From Clostridia bacterium (GTDB taxonomy: Bacteria > Bacillota > Clostridia > Oscillospirales > CAG-272): DNA of 43,389 nucleotides. Positions 7,569 to 16,045 of this stretch are shown in pieces. The DNA lies in NCBI GenBank assembly GCA_017411805.1, contig JAFQPI010000046.1, forward strand, positions 1 through 43,389, given 5' to 3'. How positions within the stretch are numbered: position 1 is the stretch's first letter; each line of letters begins with the position of its first letter. Under the pieces are notes generated by a model, which was given only the letters and a program-made list of their open reading frames with translations, was not told the DNA's origin and made no database searches. The translations under genes were made by a program, and so were the position numbers.

Positions 7569-7777
7569 TTACCGCCCAGCCGAAAGTTTGGCTGTGAGGA
7601 ATTTTTTTATTGACAATTTCTGATTAATGTGATAAAATAATTATGATTATGTGTAATAAAATGAAAGTGTGCTCTCGATGCAAAGGGTTCTGACTCAAAT
7701 CAATATCGAAAACTATCCCGAATCGCTTCGCCCGTTGCTTCTCGGCGCGGATATCTACGACAGCCGATGCGCGAGCG
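7569..7777 (+). repeat. Direct repeat of 3437-3648
   Basis: From TTGACA onward (7610-7777 against 3480-3648) the two blocks are almost identical, differing at a handful of positions in the promoter region and none that I see in the coding part. The preceding hairpin terminators (7577-7607 and 3440-3475) are in the same place but have diverged. The two copies bracket the LRR/sigma pair. Confidence 0.85.
7610..7638 (+). promoter_or_regulatory. Promoter of the phosphotransferase gene
   Basis: TTGACA (7610-7615), 17 nt, TAAAAT (7633-7638). It is duplicated at 3480-3508. Confidence 0.8.
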
Positions 7778-8463
7778 GCGCGGAGGTGCTTTTCATCGAC
7801 CGCGGCAACGGCTATTTTCTCAAAAGCATGAAACGCGGTGAGCTTGAAGCAGAGGCGAAGATGACGAAATATTTCGGCAGTCTCGGGCTTGGCGCAAAGG
7901 TTTTGGCGTTTGAGCAGGGTGAGCGCGACTATATGCTGACAGAGCGCGTTCACGGTGAGGATTGCACGCATGCGCTCTATCTTTCCGATCCCGAGCGGCT
8001 TTGCGATCTCTATGCCGAGCTGCTTTACGATCTTCACCACCGTGATTACACGGGCTGCCCCGTGCAGAATCGTATAGAATCCTATACGGCGCTTGCCTTT
8101 GAAAACTACCGCACGGGCAATTACGATAAGGATTCCTTCCCCGATTCCTTCGGCTACGCGTCGGCAAATGAGGCTATGGCGGTGATAGAGAAGTATGGAT
8201 CGTCGCTTAAGAATGACACTCTGATCCACGGCGACTACTGCTTGCCGAACGTAATGCTCGATAATTGGAAGTTCTCCGCCTTCATCGACGTCGGAAACGG
8301 CGGTGTTGGCGACCGTCACATCGACCTTTTTTGGGGAGTCTGGACGCTTTGGTACAATCTTAAAACTAACCGATATGAGGATCGCTTCCTCGATGCGTAC
8401 GGCAGGGGCAATTTTGACCCCGATATGCTCCGCATCGTTGCGGCGTTTGAAGTATTCGGATAG
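7669..8463 (+). CDS. Aminoglycoside 3'-phosphotransferase-like kinase
   Basis: This 264-residue protein has the APH/choline-kinase fold signature. The Brenner motif is HGDYCLPNVMLD with catalytic Asp near residue 189 and Asn near 194. The metal-binding stretch is FIDVGNGGVGDRHIDLFW with Asp near 207. The HGDYCLPN and GVGDRHID wording resembles APH(3') enzymes, which transfer phosphate from ATP or GTP to aminoglycosides. Chromosomal members of this group often have unknown small-molecule substrates, so resistance should not be assumed. Length is normal. The start is uncertain: GTG at 7669 or ATG at 7678, and neither has a clear ribosome site. A 37-nt gap separates it from the solute-binding gene. 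Confidence 0.8.
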   Translation: MLSMQRVLTQINIENYPESLRPLLLGADIYDSRCASGAEVLFIDRGNGYFLKSMKRGELEAEAKMTKYFGSLGLGAKVLAFEQGERDYMLTERVHGEDCTHALYLSDPERLCDLYAELLYDLHHRDYTGCPVQNRIESYTALAFENYRTGNYDKDSFPDSFGYASANEAMAVIEKYGSSLKNDTLIHGDYCLPNVMLDNWKFSAFIDVGNGGVGDRHIDLFWGVWTLWYNLKTNRYEDRFLDAYGRGNFDPDMLRIVAAFEVFG

Positions 8464-8500
8464 AAAAAATAATTTATAATATGTTTTTGGAGGAAATGTT

Positions 8501-10000
8501 ATGAAAAACATCACTCGCGTCATCATTGCCATACTTATTCTTGCAATGATGCTGCCTGCGGCACTCTCGTGTGCGCAGACGGAAACTCCCGGTGAAACGA
8601 CCGCTCCTGCGGCAACCGAAGCTCCCGACGGTACCGAGGAGTCCACCGAAGCAGAGGACACTATCTTTGCATCCAGCAACATTCCCGATGATTTGAAGTT
8701 TGACGGAACTACAGTCAATATCCTTTATTGGGATGATGTACCCAACGTGGAATTCTTCGTCGAGGACCTTACGGGCGAAGCAGTCAACGACGCCATCTAC
8801 AGAAGAAACGCGAAGGTTCAGGAGCAGTTCAGCGTTAACCTTAACTATGTTGGCACATCCGGTAATAACCAGAATATGGGTTCGTTTGTAAATGCTTGCG
8901 TAAACAGCACACAGGCGGGGGCAGACGCTTACGATATGTTCTGCGGTTATTCTATGACCGGCGCTACCCTTATGACTCAGGGCGTTACCCAGGATCTTAC
9001 CAATTATGATATTATGGAATTTGACAAGCCCTGGTGGCCCAAGAGCCTTATTTCCAAGGCTACGGTCCGCGAAGGCATCTATTTCGCATCGGGCGATATT
9101 TCCACAAACTTCATTCATATGATGTATCTCGTTATGTTCAACAAAGAAATGCTGTTGGATATTCATAATATGAATGCCGAGGAACTTTATGATTCCGTGT
9201 ATAAAGGACAGTGGACGCTTGATAAGTTCATTGAACTGACAAACGGTACTTATCTTGAGCAGGACGGCGATAACCTTCTCAGTGAGGGTGACCGCTACGG
9301 CGTTGTTGTAACCAACGTACATTTCGACCCCTTCTATGCAGGCTCAGGACTTACCACCATCGAGGTCAACAGTGACGGCGATCTCGTACTTTCCGCAGAC
9401 CTCTTCTCGCAGAAGACCGTTGACCTTCTTGAAAAGCTCTGCGAGCTTCTTCACACCTCGGGCAACGCTTATATCAAGAAGAGTGAGCCTCTCTTTGCCG
9501 CCGGCCAGGCACTTTTCATTGTTGACCGTCCCTACATAATTACAAGAAGCCTTACCTCTACAAGCTTTAACTTCGGTATCCTTCCCATCCCGAAGTATGA
9601 CGCAGAGCAGGCAGAGCACCTTACCTGCCTTGGCTTCGGTTATACAATGTATATGGTCTCGACCGCAGCTCCGAACCCCGAGGCAGCGGCGGCAACCATC
9701 GAGCTTATGGCATACCAAAGCTATCTCAACGTGACCCCTGCGCTCTTTGAGGAATCTATGAAGCTTCGTTATGCTGACCAGAGTGACGATGCGTTTATGT
9801 TCGATATCGTTCGCGAGGGTGTTGACATTGACATTGCCAGACTCTTTACCACTCAGCTTGATAAGATGTCCTACAGCATCTTCCGCAATGCCGTAAACAC
9901 CAACGGTGCGGGAAGCTATATGTCGGCACAAAAGGGTCACGAAAGAGCCCTCAATAAGAAGATAACGGATATCAACACAACCTTGAAGAGTCTTCAGTAA
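8501..10000 (+). CDS. Extracellular solute-binding lipoprotein (sugar ABC type)
   Basis: This 499-residue protein starts with a lipoprotein signal peptide (MKNITRVIIAILILAMMLPA, lipobox ALSC with Cys near residue 24), then a Thr/Glu/Pro-rich linker and a type I solute-binding fold. It should capture an oligosaccharide or similar ligand outside the membrane. It is a clear paralogue of the protein at 22034-23518: both share VNILYW, EFFVE, YRRN and a W(W)P region. No permease or ATPase of this transporter class lies in the window, so it must use components coded elsewhere or act only as a sensor. GGAGG lies 8 nt before the ATG. A terminator follows at 10005-10050. Confidence 0.85.
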   Translation: MKNITRVIIAILILAMMLPAALSCAQTETPGETTAPAATEAPDGTEESTEAEDTIFASSNIPDDLKFDGTTVNILYWDDVPNVEFFVEDLTGEAVNDAIYRRNAKVQEQFSVNLNYVGTSGNNQNMGSFVNACVNSTQAGADAYDMFCGYSMTGATLMTQGVTQDLTNYDIMEFDKPWWPKSLISKATVREGIYFASGDISTNFIHMMYLVMFNKEMLLDIHNMNAEELYDSVYKGQWTLDKFIELTNGTYLEQDGDNLLSEGDRYGVVVTNVHFDPFYAGSGLTTIEVNSDGDLVLSADLFSQKTVDLLEKLCELLHTSGNAYIKKSEPLFAAGQALFIVDRPYIITRSLTSTSFNFGILPIPKYDAEQAEHLTCLGFGYTMYMVSTAAPNPEAAAATIELMAYQSYLNVTPALFEESMKLRYADQSDDAFMFDIVREGVDIDIARLFTTQLDKMSYSIFRNAVNTNGAGSYMSAQKGHERALNKKITDINTTLKSLQ

Positions 10001-10004
10001 CTAA

Positions 10005-10050
10005 AAAAGAGGCTGATTCATTGACAAAATCAATGGATCAGCCTCTTTTT
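10005..10050. terminator. Bidirectional terminator
   Basis: A long stem (AGGCTGATTCATTGA pairing with TCAATGGATCAGCCT, one G-T pair) is flanked by AAAAAAG and CTTTTT. It serves the solute-binding gene and the convergent AraC gene. Almost the same hairpin is found at 34533-34572. Confidence 0.85.
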
Positions 10051-10867
10051 AATATATATCAACAATACTGTTGCGGAACTCCTTCGGCGTCATGCCTGTT
10101 ACCGATTTAAATACTTTGTTGAAATGCGATTGCGAGCAAAAGCCGGTTTCAAGCGCGATCGTCAGCATAGATTCGCGTCCCGCTGCGATGAGCTTTTTTG
10201 CCTTTTCGATCCGCATTTTGGTGACGTATGCGTAAGGTGTTTCGCCGAAGGCTTCCTTGAATGACGTGTGCAGGTAATTCGGCGAGAGATTGACCTCGGC
10301 GGCAATTCTTTCAAGTGGGCAGTTTTCCGAGAAGTGTTCAAGGATGAATTCGCGCGCGGCGTGGATAGAGTCGCCGACGGGGGAGGCGGATTCGGCTCGC
10401 GTACTCTCACCGCAGATTTTATGCAAACGGTACAGAAGATCCAAAAACAGCGCATTTGCTCTCAAAGCGGTTATGCTGTCCGCGCTTGCGCCGAAAAGCC
10501 GACGCTCAAGCTTCGAGAAAAGCGCGATCATCTCGTCTGCTTTGGTGCGGTCTTCGATATAGGTGTATGAGGGAAGCGATGAAAGCAGATCGGCAATTCC
10601 TTCACTGCGGGCGCCTTCTTGCATAATTCTGATATATCCGCATTTAACAGGGAAGTCGCTTCGGCGGACGTCTCCCGGCTTGGCAGAAAGCAGCATTCCT
10701 CGGCGCACCTTGCGATGATCGTCGTTCATATAGCTCACCCCGCCGTCCTCAAGAAATATCTCAAGCTCATAGCATGTGACGGTTCTCGGCAGGCTTCTTG
10801 TCTGTTTTTTTCGCAAAAGCGAGCTGTCGAATATTCCGCAGCTTATGTCCTTTTCGGGTATCAGCAT
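10049..10867 (-). CDS. AraC-family transcriptional regulator
   Basis: This 272-residue regulator has an N-terminal ligand-sensing part of about 165 residues and a C-terminal AraC DNA-binding domain of about 100. The first helix-turn-helix is in PLERIAAEVNLSPNYLHTSF, and the second in IALETGFCSQSHFNKVFKSV, followed by the family signature TGMTPKEFRNS. AAGGAG precedes the ATG at 10867. It is divergent from the glycoside-hydrolase gene at 11060, which it probably controls; this is inferred from position. A 14-bp palindrome (10954-10967) sits in the spacer of its proposed promoter. Confidence 0.9.
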   Translation of the reverse strand: MLIPEKDISCGIFDSSLLRKKQTRSLPRTVTCYELEIFLEDGGVSYMNDDHRKVRRGMLLSAKPGDVRRSDFPVKCGYIRIMQEGARSEGIADLLSSLPSYTYIEDRTKADEMIALFSKLERRLFGASADSITALRANALFLDLLYRLHKICGESTRAESASPVGDSIHAAREFILEHFSENCPLERIAAEVNLSPNYLHTSFKEAFGETPYAYVTKMRIEKAKKLIAAGRESMLTIALETGFCSQSHFNKVFKSVTGMTPKEFRNSIVDIY

Positions 10868-10945
10868 ATTATTTCTCCTTATCGCCGCAGAGCTTATGAG
10901 TTCGGCTCTCTTCGGCTATACCGTAAGATCGTGACAAAAATAGAG

Positions 10946-10974
10946 TATATATTGCCTTTTCAAAGGCGTAACAA
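10946..10974 (-). promoter_or_regulatory. Tentative AraC-gene promoter with palindrome in the spacer
   Basis: On the minus strand TTGTTA (10974-10969), 17 nt, TATATA (10951-10946). The spacer contains the perfect palindrome GCCTTTTCAAAGGC (10954-10967), a possible regulator site. A TATAAT for the plus-strand gene lies at 10980-10985 without a good -35 box, as in activated promoters. Confidence 0.4.
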
Positions 10975-11059
10975 CGTGATATAATTAAAATAATAACGTA
11001 TTCATTATATCAGAAATTGACCGAAATGTAAATAGGAAAAATAAAAATCGGAGGCAAAT

Positions 11060-12484
11060 ATGGAAAGACTTAAAAAGATAGGCACACTCCCGAAGCTCTC
11101 GTCGAGCGAGATAGAGTATTCGAGGATCGGAATCGGATTTGAAAAGCTCGACCGCGGCGTTTTCGATCCCGAAAAGGCATACGACAAGGTCGCTGCTCTC
11201 GGCGTAAAGAAGGTCAGGATCCAGTCGGGTTGGCTGAGGACAGAGCGCGAGCGCGGGGTTTATGATTTCTCGTGGCTTGACAGCATTGTAGATAATCTCA
11301 TCGCGCGCGGAATGGAGCCCTGGATCTGCCTCTGCTACGGCAACCCGCTTTATACCGATTTTGCCGCAAAGATCTTCGGTGCGGTCAAGTGCCCTCCGAT
11401 GGGCGAGGATGCAAGACGCGGTTGGGTCAATTACGTGACCGCGATCACCGAGCATTTCAAGGGCAGAGTTGAGTTCTGGGAGATCTGGAACGAGCCCGAG
11501 CTCGGCTGGAAGCATTATTTTGAGGAAACGAAAGCAGATTACGACCTCAAGAAAAATGCGCAGGAATATGCGGAGTTCTCGATCGATACCTCGAAGGCGA
11601 TCAAGGCGGTCGATCCCGAAGCGAAGGTCATCGGATTCGCGCTCGCGCACACCCGCGCGCCCTATTTCGTCAATACCACTCTCCGTGCGGGTATGGGAGA
11701 TTACATCGACTATATTTCCTTCCATCTCTATTCCGCCGCCGATTGGCAGAGAGAGGACGTCATCCGCGCGCTCCGTTCGCTCGTTGATATGTACGATCCG
11801 AGCATCGGACTCATTCAGGGCGAGGGGGGCGCGCAGTCGAGAAGCGACGGCAACGGCGCGGTCAAGGGATTTTCCTGGACACCCGAAAAGCAGATGAAGA
11901 TACTGTTGCGTACACTCGTCACAGATCTCCACTCGGGCGTTGAATTCACATCGTATTTCTCAACTATGGATATGATCGAGGCACTTTACGGTGTTGTCGG
12001 CGATAAGTCCACGTATCTCGATTACGGCTATTTCGGCGTTCTCGGCGCGGATTTTGACGAGGACGGCGTTGCAACGGGTGAATATACGCCAAAGCCCTCC
12101 TACTATGCGCTCCAGACTCTTGCCACACTCTTCAAGGGTAACGTCAAACCCGCGAATATTCCTTATTACCGCGCGTATAATCCCTCGCGCCGAATCAACG
12201 CGACCGAGGAAGACGAGTCGGCAAAGATCTACGGCTTCGAGCTTGATGACGGCAGCCACGCGCTCGTTTATTGGAATGCGACTCCCGTATTGACCACTAC
12301 CTACGAGGGCACGATCTCCTTTGCCCTCTGCGGACAGAAACCCGAGGACATCCGCATCTGCGATCTCCGAAACGGCACCCTCTACACCCTCCGCGAGGAT
12401 ATGATCGAAGACGCGGGTGAGGATATCGTAAGACTCAAGAATATCCCCCTCCTCGACGCACCGCTTGCAATTTTGATGAAGTAA
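11060..12484 (+). CDS. Clan GH-A glycoside hydrolase, GH39-like
   Basis: This 474-residue cytoplasmic enzyme (no signal peptide) has a GH39-like (beta/alpha)8 fold. The acid/base Glu is in FWEIWNEPE (about residue 145) and the nucleophile Glu in GLIQGEGGAQS (about 255). The spacing of 110 residues fits GH39 beta-xylosidases and iduronidases. The N-terminal segment ALGVKKVRIQSGW and the YISFHLY strand also fit that clan. It probably cleaves a glycoside taken up by the cell; the exact sugar cannot be told. GGAGG lies 6 nt before the ATG. It heads a same-strand gene series reaching 17485 and is divergent from an AraC gene. The exact GH family number is uncertain. Confidence 0.8.
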   Translation: MERLKKIGTLPKLSSSEIEYSRIGIGFEKLDRGVFDPEKAYDKVAALGVKKVRIQSGWLRTERERGVYDFSWLDSIVDNLIARGMEPWICLCYGNPLYTDFAAKIFGAVKCPPMGEDARRGWVNYVTAITEHFKGRVEFWEIWNEPELGWKHYFEETKADYDLKKNAQEYAEFSIDTSKAIKAVDPEAKVIGFALAHTRAPYFVNTTLRAGMGDYIDYISFHLYSAADWQREDVIRALRSLVDMYDPSIGLIQGEGGAQSRSDGNGAVKGFSWTPEKQMKILLRTLVTDLHSGVEFTSYFSTMDMIEALYGVVGDKSTYLDYGYFGVLGADFDEDGVATGEYTPKPSYYALQTLATLFKGNVKPANIPYYRAYNPSRRINATEEDESAKIYGFELDDGSHALVYWNATPVLTTTYEGTISFALCGQKPEDIRICDLRNGTLYTLREDMIEDAGEDIVRLKNIPLLDAPLAILMK

Positions 12485-12514
12485 GCGCAAAACCGTAGGA
12501 GACGGCGCGGAATG

Positions 12515-12731
12515 AAGGAGCGAAATCCTCCCGCGAGGGGAGGATTTACTCCTTCCAAAATGTCGGCGGGGCGCCGCCATTTTGAAGCGCAAAGGATAGT
12601 TTCGCGCTCTTCGGAGCGCGACTTAAGGCTCTGCCTTAAGGATCCGCAAACTTTTGAAAAAGTTTGATCAAAACTTTCCCGCTGTTGTAATTCAATAAAA
12701 TTGAAAATTTCCGAGCAAAGCGAGGAAATTT
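12515..12731. repeat. Chain of six hairpins in an intergenic region
   Basis: Successive inverted repeats: 12515-12554 (AAGGAG / CTCCTT enclosing AAATCCTCCC / GGGAGGATTT), 12557-12583, 12603-12620 (CGCGCTC), 12622-12640 (CTTAAGGC), 12647-12666 (CAAACTTT) and 12706-12731 (AAATTTCC). No gene is seen in 12485-12803. The layout matches the array at 33-149. Confidence 0.65.
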
Positions 12732-12736
12732 ACTTT

Positions 12737-12767
12737 ATTTTGCATTTTGCATTTAGCATTTTGCATT
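12737..12767. repeat. TGCATTT iteron cluster
   Basis: Four tandem units of the type GCATTTTGCATTTAGC. About 30 nt are the exact reverse complement of the left end of the element at 27206-27363. Confidence 0.8.
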
Positions 12768-12803
12768 CACATTACACTTTTTTGATCAAGGAGTACAAAT
12801 AAT

Positions 12804-13496
12804 ATGAAAATCACCTGGCTCGGACAAGCAGGCCTTCTTTTCGAGCGCGGAGGCGTTTCGATAATGATCGACCCCTACCTGTCGAATTACGTCGAAAAGG
12901 TTCAGCCCGCAAATTACCGCCGTTCGCCCGTAAACGAAGCTTATTTCAATATCGATCCCGATATCATGATCTTTACGCACGATCATATTGACCATTACGA
13001 CCCCGAGACCGCGCCCGTTTTCTTCAAGAAATCGAAAAAACCTATGTCCGTCCTCGGACCAACCTCTGTGCGAACAAAGGCTATGGGCGATCTTTGCGGT
13101 CAGAATTTCATTCTATTTGATAAATATACGAGCGTAACGCTTGAAGGCTTCATCTTCACCGCCGTCCGTGCCGCGCACAGCGACCCTTACGCGATCGGAG
13201 TCGTTATCGAGGACAGAATCGAAAACCGTGTCTATTACGTCACGGGCGACACGCTCTATAACAGCAGAATTTTTGACAGCCTGCCGGACACGGGGCGCAA
13301 TATCGACGTCCTCTTTTTGCCCATCAACGGTGTCGGAAACAATATGAATATGGAGGACGCCGCTCGGTTTGCCAAGAAAACACACGCAATGAACGTCGTT
13401 CCGCTCCATTTCGGTATGTTTGATTCACTTGACCCGAAGGATTTCCCTTGCAGAAATAAAGTAATTCCCGAGATTTGGGAAGAGATCGAGGTATAA
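12804..13496 (+). CDS. UlaG-like metallo-beta-lactamase-fold hydrolase (lactonase)
   Basis: This 230-residue protein has the metal-binding motif THDHIDHYD (His59, His61, Asp63, His64), TGDTLY and a late PLHFGMFD. These fit the UlaG subgroup of the metallo-beta-lactamase fold, whose namesake opens the lactone ring of ascorbate 6-phosphate. The known reaction suggests a sugar-acid lactonase or phosphodiesterase here. The start has AAGGAG about 10 nt upstream. The next gene, a sugar-acid dehydratase, starts only 2 nt after the stop, so a lactonase-then-dehydratase sequence is likely. The substrate is inferred, not shown. Confidence 0.8.
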   Translation: MKITWLGQAGLLFERGGVSIMIDPYLSNYVEKVQPANYRRSPVNEAYFNIDPDIMIFTHDHIDHYDPETAPVFFKKSKKPMSVLGPTSVRTKAMGDLCGQNFILFDKYTSVTLEGFIFTAVRAAHSDPYAIGVVIEDRIENRVYYVTGDTLYNSRIFDSLPDTGRNIDVLFLPINGVGNNMNMEDAARFAKKTHAMNVVPLHFGMFDSLDPKDFPCRNKVIPEIWEEIEV

Positions 13497-13498
13497 AA

Positions 13499-14659
13499 AT
13501 GAAGGTTATTGACGTTAAAACTTTTGCGGTCGATTGTTTCCGCACGAATTGGATGTTCGTCAAGGTCTACACCGACGAGGGAATCGACGGCGTCGGCGAG
13601 GCGACGCTTGAATATAAGGAAAAGGCGCTCATCGGCGCGGTCGAGCATATAAAGGAATACCTCGTCGGTAAGGATCCGCGCACGATCGAGAAGCATTTCC
13701 ACGACATTTACCGCGATGCGTATTGGCGCGGCGGTCCCGTGCTCATGAGTGCGCTGTCGGCAGTCGAGATGGCTCTTTGGGACATCCTGGGCAAATCGCT
13801 CGGCGTTCCCGTTTATCAGCTCCTCGGCGGCAAGGTCAATGAGAAATGCCGTATTTACGTAAACGGATGGTTCTCTGGCGCGAAAACTCCCAAGGAGTTT
13901 GCCGAAAAGGCGAAGATCGCCGTAAAACGCGGCGTTACCGCTATGAAGTGGGATCCCTTCGGCAAGAGTTATCTTGAAATTTCAAATAAGGATCTCGATA
14001 CCGCTCTTCGCAATATTGCGGCGGTCCGCGAGGCTGTCGGCGACAAGGTCGACCTTCTGATCGAGGGTCACGGACGCTTCAACGTACCCACGGGTATCAA
14101 GATCGCAAAGCTGATCGAGGAATTCAAGCCCCTCTTCTTCGAGGAGCCGACCCCTCCCGACAATCTGGAGGCACTCAAGGCAGTCCGTGAGAAATCTCCC
14201 GTTGCGATATCCGCGGGCGAGAGACTTTATTCGCTGAAGGACTTCAAGGACCTCTTTGAAATGCGCGCCGCCGATTATATTCAGCCCGACGTCAGCCACG
14301 CGGGCGGAATTATGGAGCTCAAGAAGATCGCGTCGATGGCGGAGACCTACTACATCCCCTTTGCGCCGCATAATCCCTCGGGACCCGTCGCAAACGCGGC
14401 GACTCTCCAGCTTGCGGCTTGCTGTCCGAACTTCTCGATCCTCGAAATTATGTACAGCGACGTCACCTGGCGCGCCGACGTTACGAACGAGTCGCTTGAA
14501 TACGCGGACGGTTATATAACCATTCCCGATAAGCCGGGTCTCGGAATCGAGATCAATGAGGAGGAATGCCTTAAGCATCCCTATCAGCCGCATACGCTTC
14601 GCCACTACACGGGCGCGCTGACCGATATCCGTCCGCCCGAAACTGCGTTCTATTTTTGA
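13499..14659 (+). CDS. Enolase-superfamily sugar-acid dehydratase (galactonate/mannonate dehydratase-like)
   Basis: This 386-residue enzyme belongs to the mandelate racemase/muconate lactonizing subgroup. Catalytic residues read directly: Glu189 and His191 in LIEGHGRF, Glu215 in FFEEP, Glu241 in SAGER and His291 in APHNPSG. All are shifted by six from Asp183, His185, Glu209, Glu235 and His285 of E. coli galactonate dehydratase as I remember them. A C-terminal GLGIEINEE also fits. It should dehydrate an acid sugar to a 2-keto-3-deoxy acid with Mg2+. The first ligand is Glu and not Asp. The ATG at 13499 is chosen because GAGG lies 8 nt before it and homologues start MKVIDVKTF; an upstream in-frame ATG adds eight unlikely residues. 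Confidence 0.85.
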   Translation: MKVIDVKTFAVDCFRTNWMFVKVYTDEGIDGVGEATLEYKEKALIGAVEHIKEYLVGKDPRTIEKHFHDIYRDAYWRGGPVLMSALSAVEMALWDILGKSLGVPVYQLLGGKVNEKCRIYVNGWFSGAKTPKEFAEKAKIAVKRGVTAMKWDPFGKSYLEISNKDLDTALRNIAAVREAVGDKVDLLIEGHGRFNVPTGIKIAKLIEEFKPLFFEEPTPPDNLEALKAVREKSPVAISAGERLYSLKDFKDLFEMRAADYIQPDVSHAGGIMELKKIASMAETYYIPFAPHNPSGPVANAATLQLAACCPNFSILEIMYSDVTWRADVTNESLEYADGYITIPDKPGLGIEINEEECLKHPYQPHTLRHYTGALTDIRPPETAFYF

Positions 14660-14664
14660 TTATT

Positions 14665-14738
14665 CGATTGTAAAACTGCGTTTTACAATCGAGGGTACGC
14701 GCGCTTATCGCCGCTTGACAAAATCGGAGATTTTGTCA
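14665..14738. repeat. Two perfect hairpins after the dehydratase gene
   Basis: A 12-bp stem with 3-nt loop (CGATTGTAAAAC, 14665-14691) and a 10-bp stem with 3-nt loop (TGACAAAATC, 14716-14738). Neither is followed by a clear T-run. They form another chain of the type seen at 33-149. Confidence 0.6.
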
Positions 14739-14871
14739 GCTCCCCTCGGCGCGCGGACTCGCTCCCGCTCGTCTTAGCGGTGTTTTTTCGTCGGCAAAGC
14801 CGCCCAAAAAACGATTTTATTAAAATGATGAATTAATACAATTGACTATTCTATTTTTTAGAGGTAGTAAA

Positions 14872-15645
14872 ATGAAAAGTGTACTTATCACCGGCGCGAC
14901 GATCAACACGGGCGTTGCCATAGTTGAAAAATTCGCCTCGGAGGGCAAAAATGTCGTCTTTACGGGCAGAGACCCCGTGAAGGTCGCCGAGGCAGAGAAG
15001 AGCTATCGCGCGAAATTCCCGAATGTCGATATCATCGGATGTGCCATCGATTCTCTCATCGATGAGAGAACGGTCGACGAGGACGGAGTTGCGGAATTGT
15101 TCGAATTCCTTGACACAAAGGGCATTTTCGTTGAAACTCTAGTTCTCAACGCCGCTGATCAGGGTCTCGGTCAGAAGATATTTGAGAATCCGATCACGGA
15201 TTTTATGAAGGTGCTCAACACAAACGTCGTCTGGAACTATTGCCTCTGCAAGCACGCGGCGGCGAGAATGAAGGAAAACGGCGGCGGAAATATCGTCTTT
15301 ATCAATTCGAATACTGCTTACCGCGCGATCCCCGACCGTGTGGCGTACGTTGCGTCGAAGGGCGGTCAGCTCGGGCTGATGCGCGCGTTGGCAATAGATC
15401 TTGGAAAGTACAATATCCGCGTAAATGCCGTGCTTCCGGGTATGATCAGGACCGACCGTTGGGTCAAGAATCCCGATTTCTACGCCACCGTGCCCTCGCG
15501 TTATACCCCCATCGGCGACGTTGCCGACGGCGCGGATATCGCGGACGCCGTCTGGTATTTTGCCGAATGCGCACGCAATACAACGGGCGCAGAGCTCGTC
15601 GTCGACGGCGGCAATACTGTTCAGCTTTATCCGATTATTAAGTGA
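14872..15645 (+). CDS. Short-chain dehydrogenase/reductase
   Basis: This 257-residue protein is a classical SDR. The nucleotide-binding TGATINTG motif is near the N-terminus, the catalytic triad is Ser146, Tyr159 and Lys163 (YVASK), and RVNAVLPGMIRTD follows. It would oxidise a hydroxyl or reduce a keto group of a pathway intermediate with NAD(P). The ATG at 14872 is preferred because AGAGGTAG stands 5-10 nt upstream; an earlier in-frame ATG would add ten residues of no family likeness. It follows the dehydratase in the same direction across a hairpin-rich 212-nt gap, and a small Cys-rich gene starts 1 nt after its stop. Confidence 0.85.
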   Translation: MKSVLITGATINTGVAIVEKFASEGKNVVFTGRDPVKVAEAEKSYRAKFPNVDIIGCAIDSLIDERTVDEDGVAELFEFLDTKGIFVETLVLNAADQGLGQKIFENPITDFMKVLNTNVVWNYCLCKHAAARMKENGGGNIVFINSNTAYRAIPDRVAYVASKGGQLGLMRALAIDLGKYNIRVNAVLPGMIRTDRWVKNPDFYATVPSRYTPIGDVADGADIADAVWYFAECARNTTGAELVVDGGNTVQLYPIIK

Positions 15646-15646
15646 T

Positions 15647-15934
15647 ATGAAGCTGTTTGGTAAAAGATTTCCTTTTGCGGATTCTCCGGATACGATGTGC
15701 TTTACTTGTTCCCACGTGCTGAACGATAAGGAGCCGGTATTGTATATTTCACACGACGAGGACGGCTGTTGGCAGTTTCTGTGCGGCAGAAGCCATACGG
15801 AGAATGAAGCAAGAATCGTTTCTTTGGCGGAAATGATAGAAATTGATAAATCCGTTGCAAAATTTGCTGATTTGAAATGCGGGGAATGTGCGGAAAAATG
15901 TAGCGGTTCTTGGGTTGTACGGAAGAAGGTATAA
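15647..15934 (+). CDS. Small cysteine-rich protein of unknown function
   Basis: This 95-residue soluble protein has CFTCSHV near the N-terminus, ISHDEDGCWQFLCG in the middle and LKCGECAEKC near the end. The Cys pairs could bind one zinc ion or an Fe-S cluster. I do not recognise a named family with confidence; short proteins with a VSHDEDG-WQFLCG core occur as uncharacterised genes in Firmicutes and Bacteroidetes. The ATG follows the SDR stop by a single nucleotide and uses no clear ribosome site of its own, which suggests coupling to the SDR. It ends before the second glycoside hydrolase gene. Function is unknown. Confidence 0.65.
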   Translation: MKLFGKRFPFADSPDTMCFTCSHVLNDKEPVLYISHDEDGCWQFLCGRSHTENEARIVSLAEMIEIDKSVAKFADLKCGECAEKCSGSWVVRKKV

Positions 15935-16045
15935 TGATTATCTGATATATCACCGGATATAAATTGCAAAAAAGCCGAAGGAGCCCGCGCAACTATATTT
16001 TACCGCAAGTAAAACCAATATGTACTTATATGAAAGGATTTAGCA

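Noticed and set aside
7669-8463. Calling it an antibiotic-resistance gene
   Set aside because: The motif fits APH(3')-like kinases, but chromosomal members often act on other molecules, and the start lacks a ribosome site.
8474-9322. Long minus-strand reading frame opposite the first solute-binding gene
   Set aside because: It lies wholly opposite a well-supported lipoprotein gene and has no ribosome site. The same holds for the frames opposite 22034-23518, 23541-25001 and 28038-29381.
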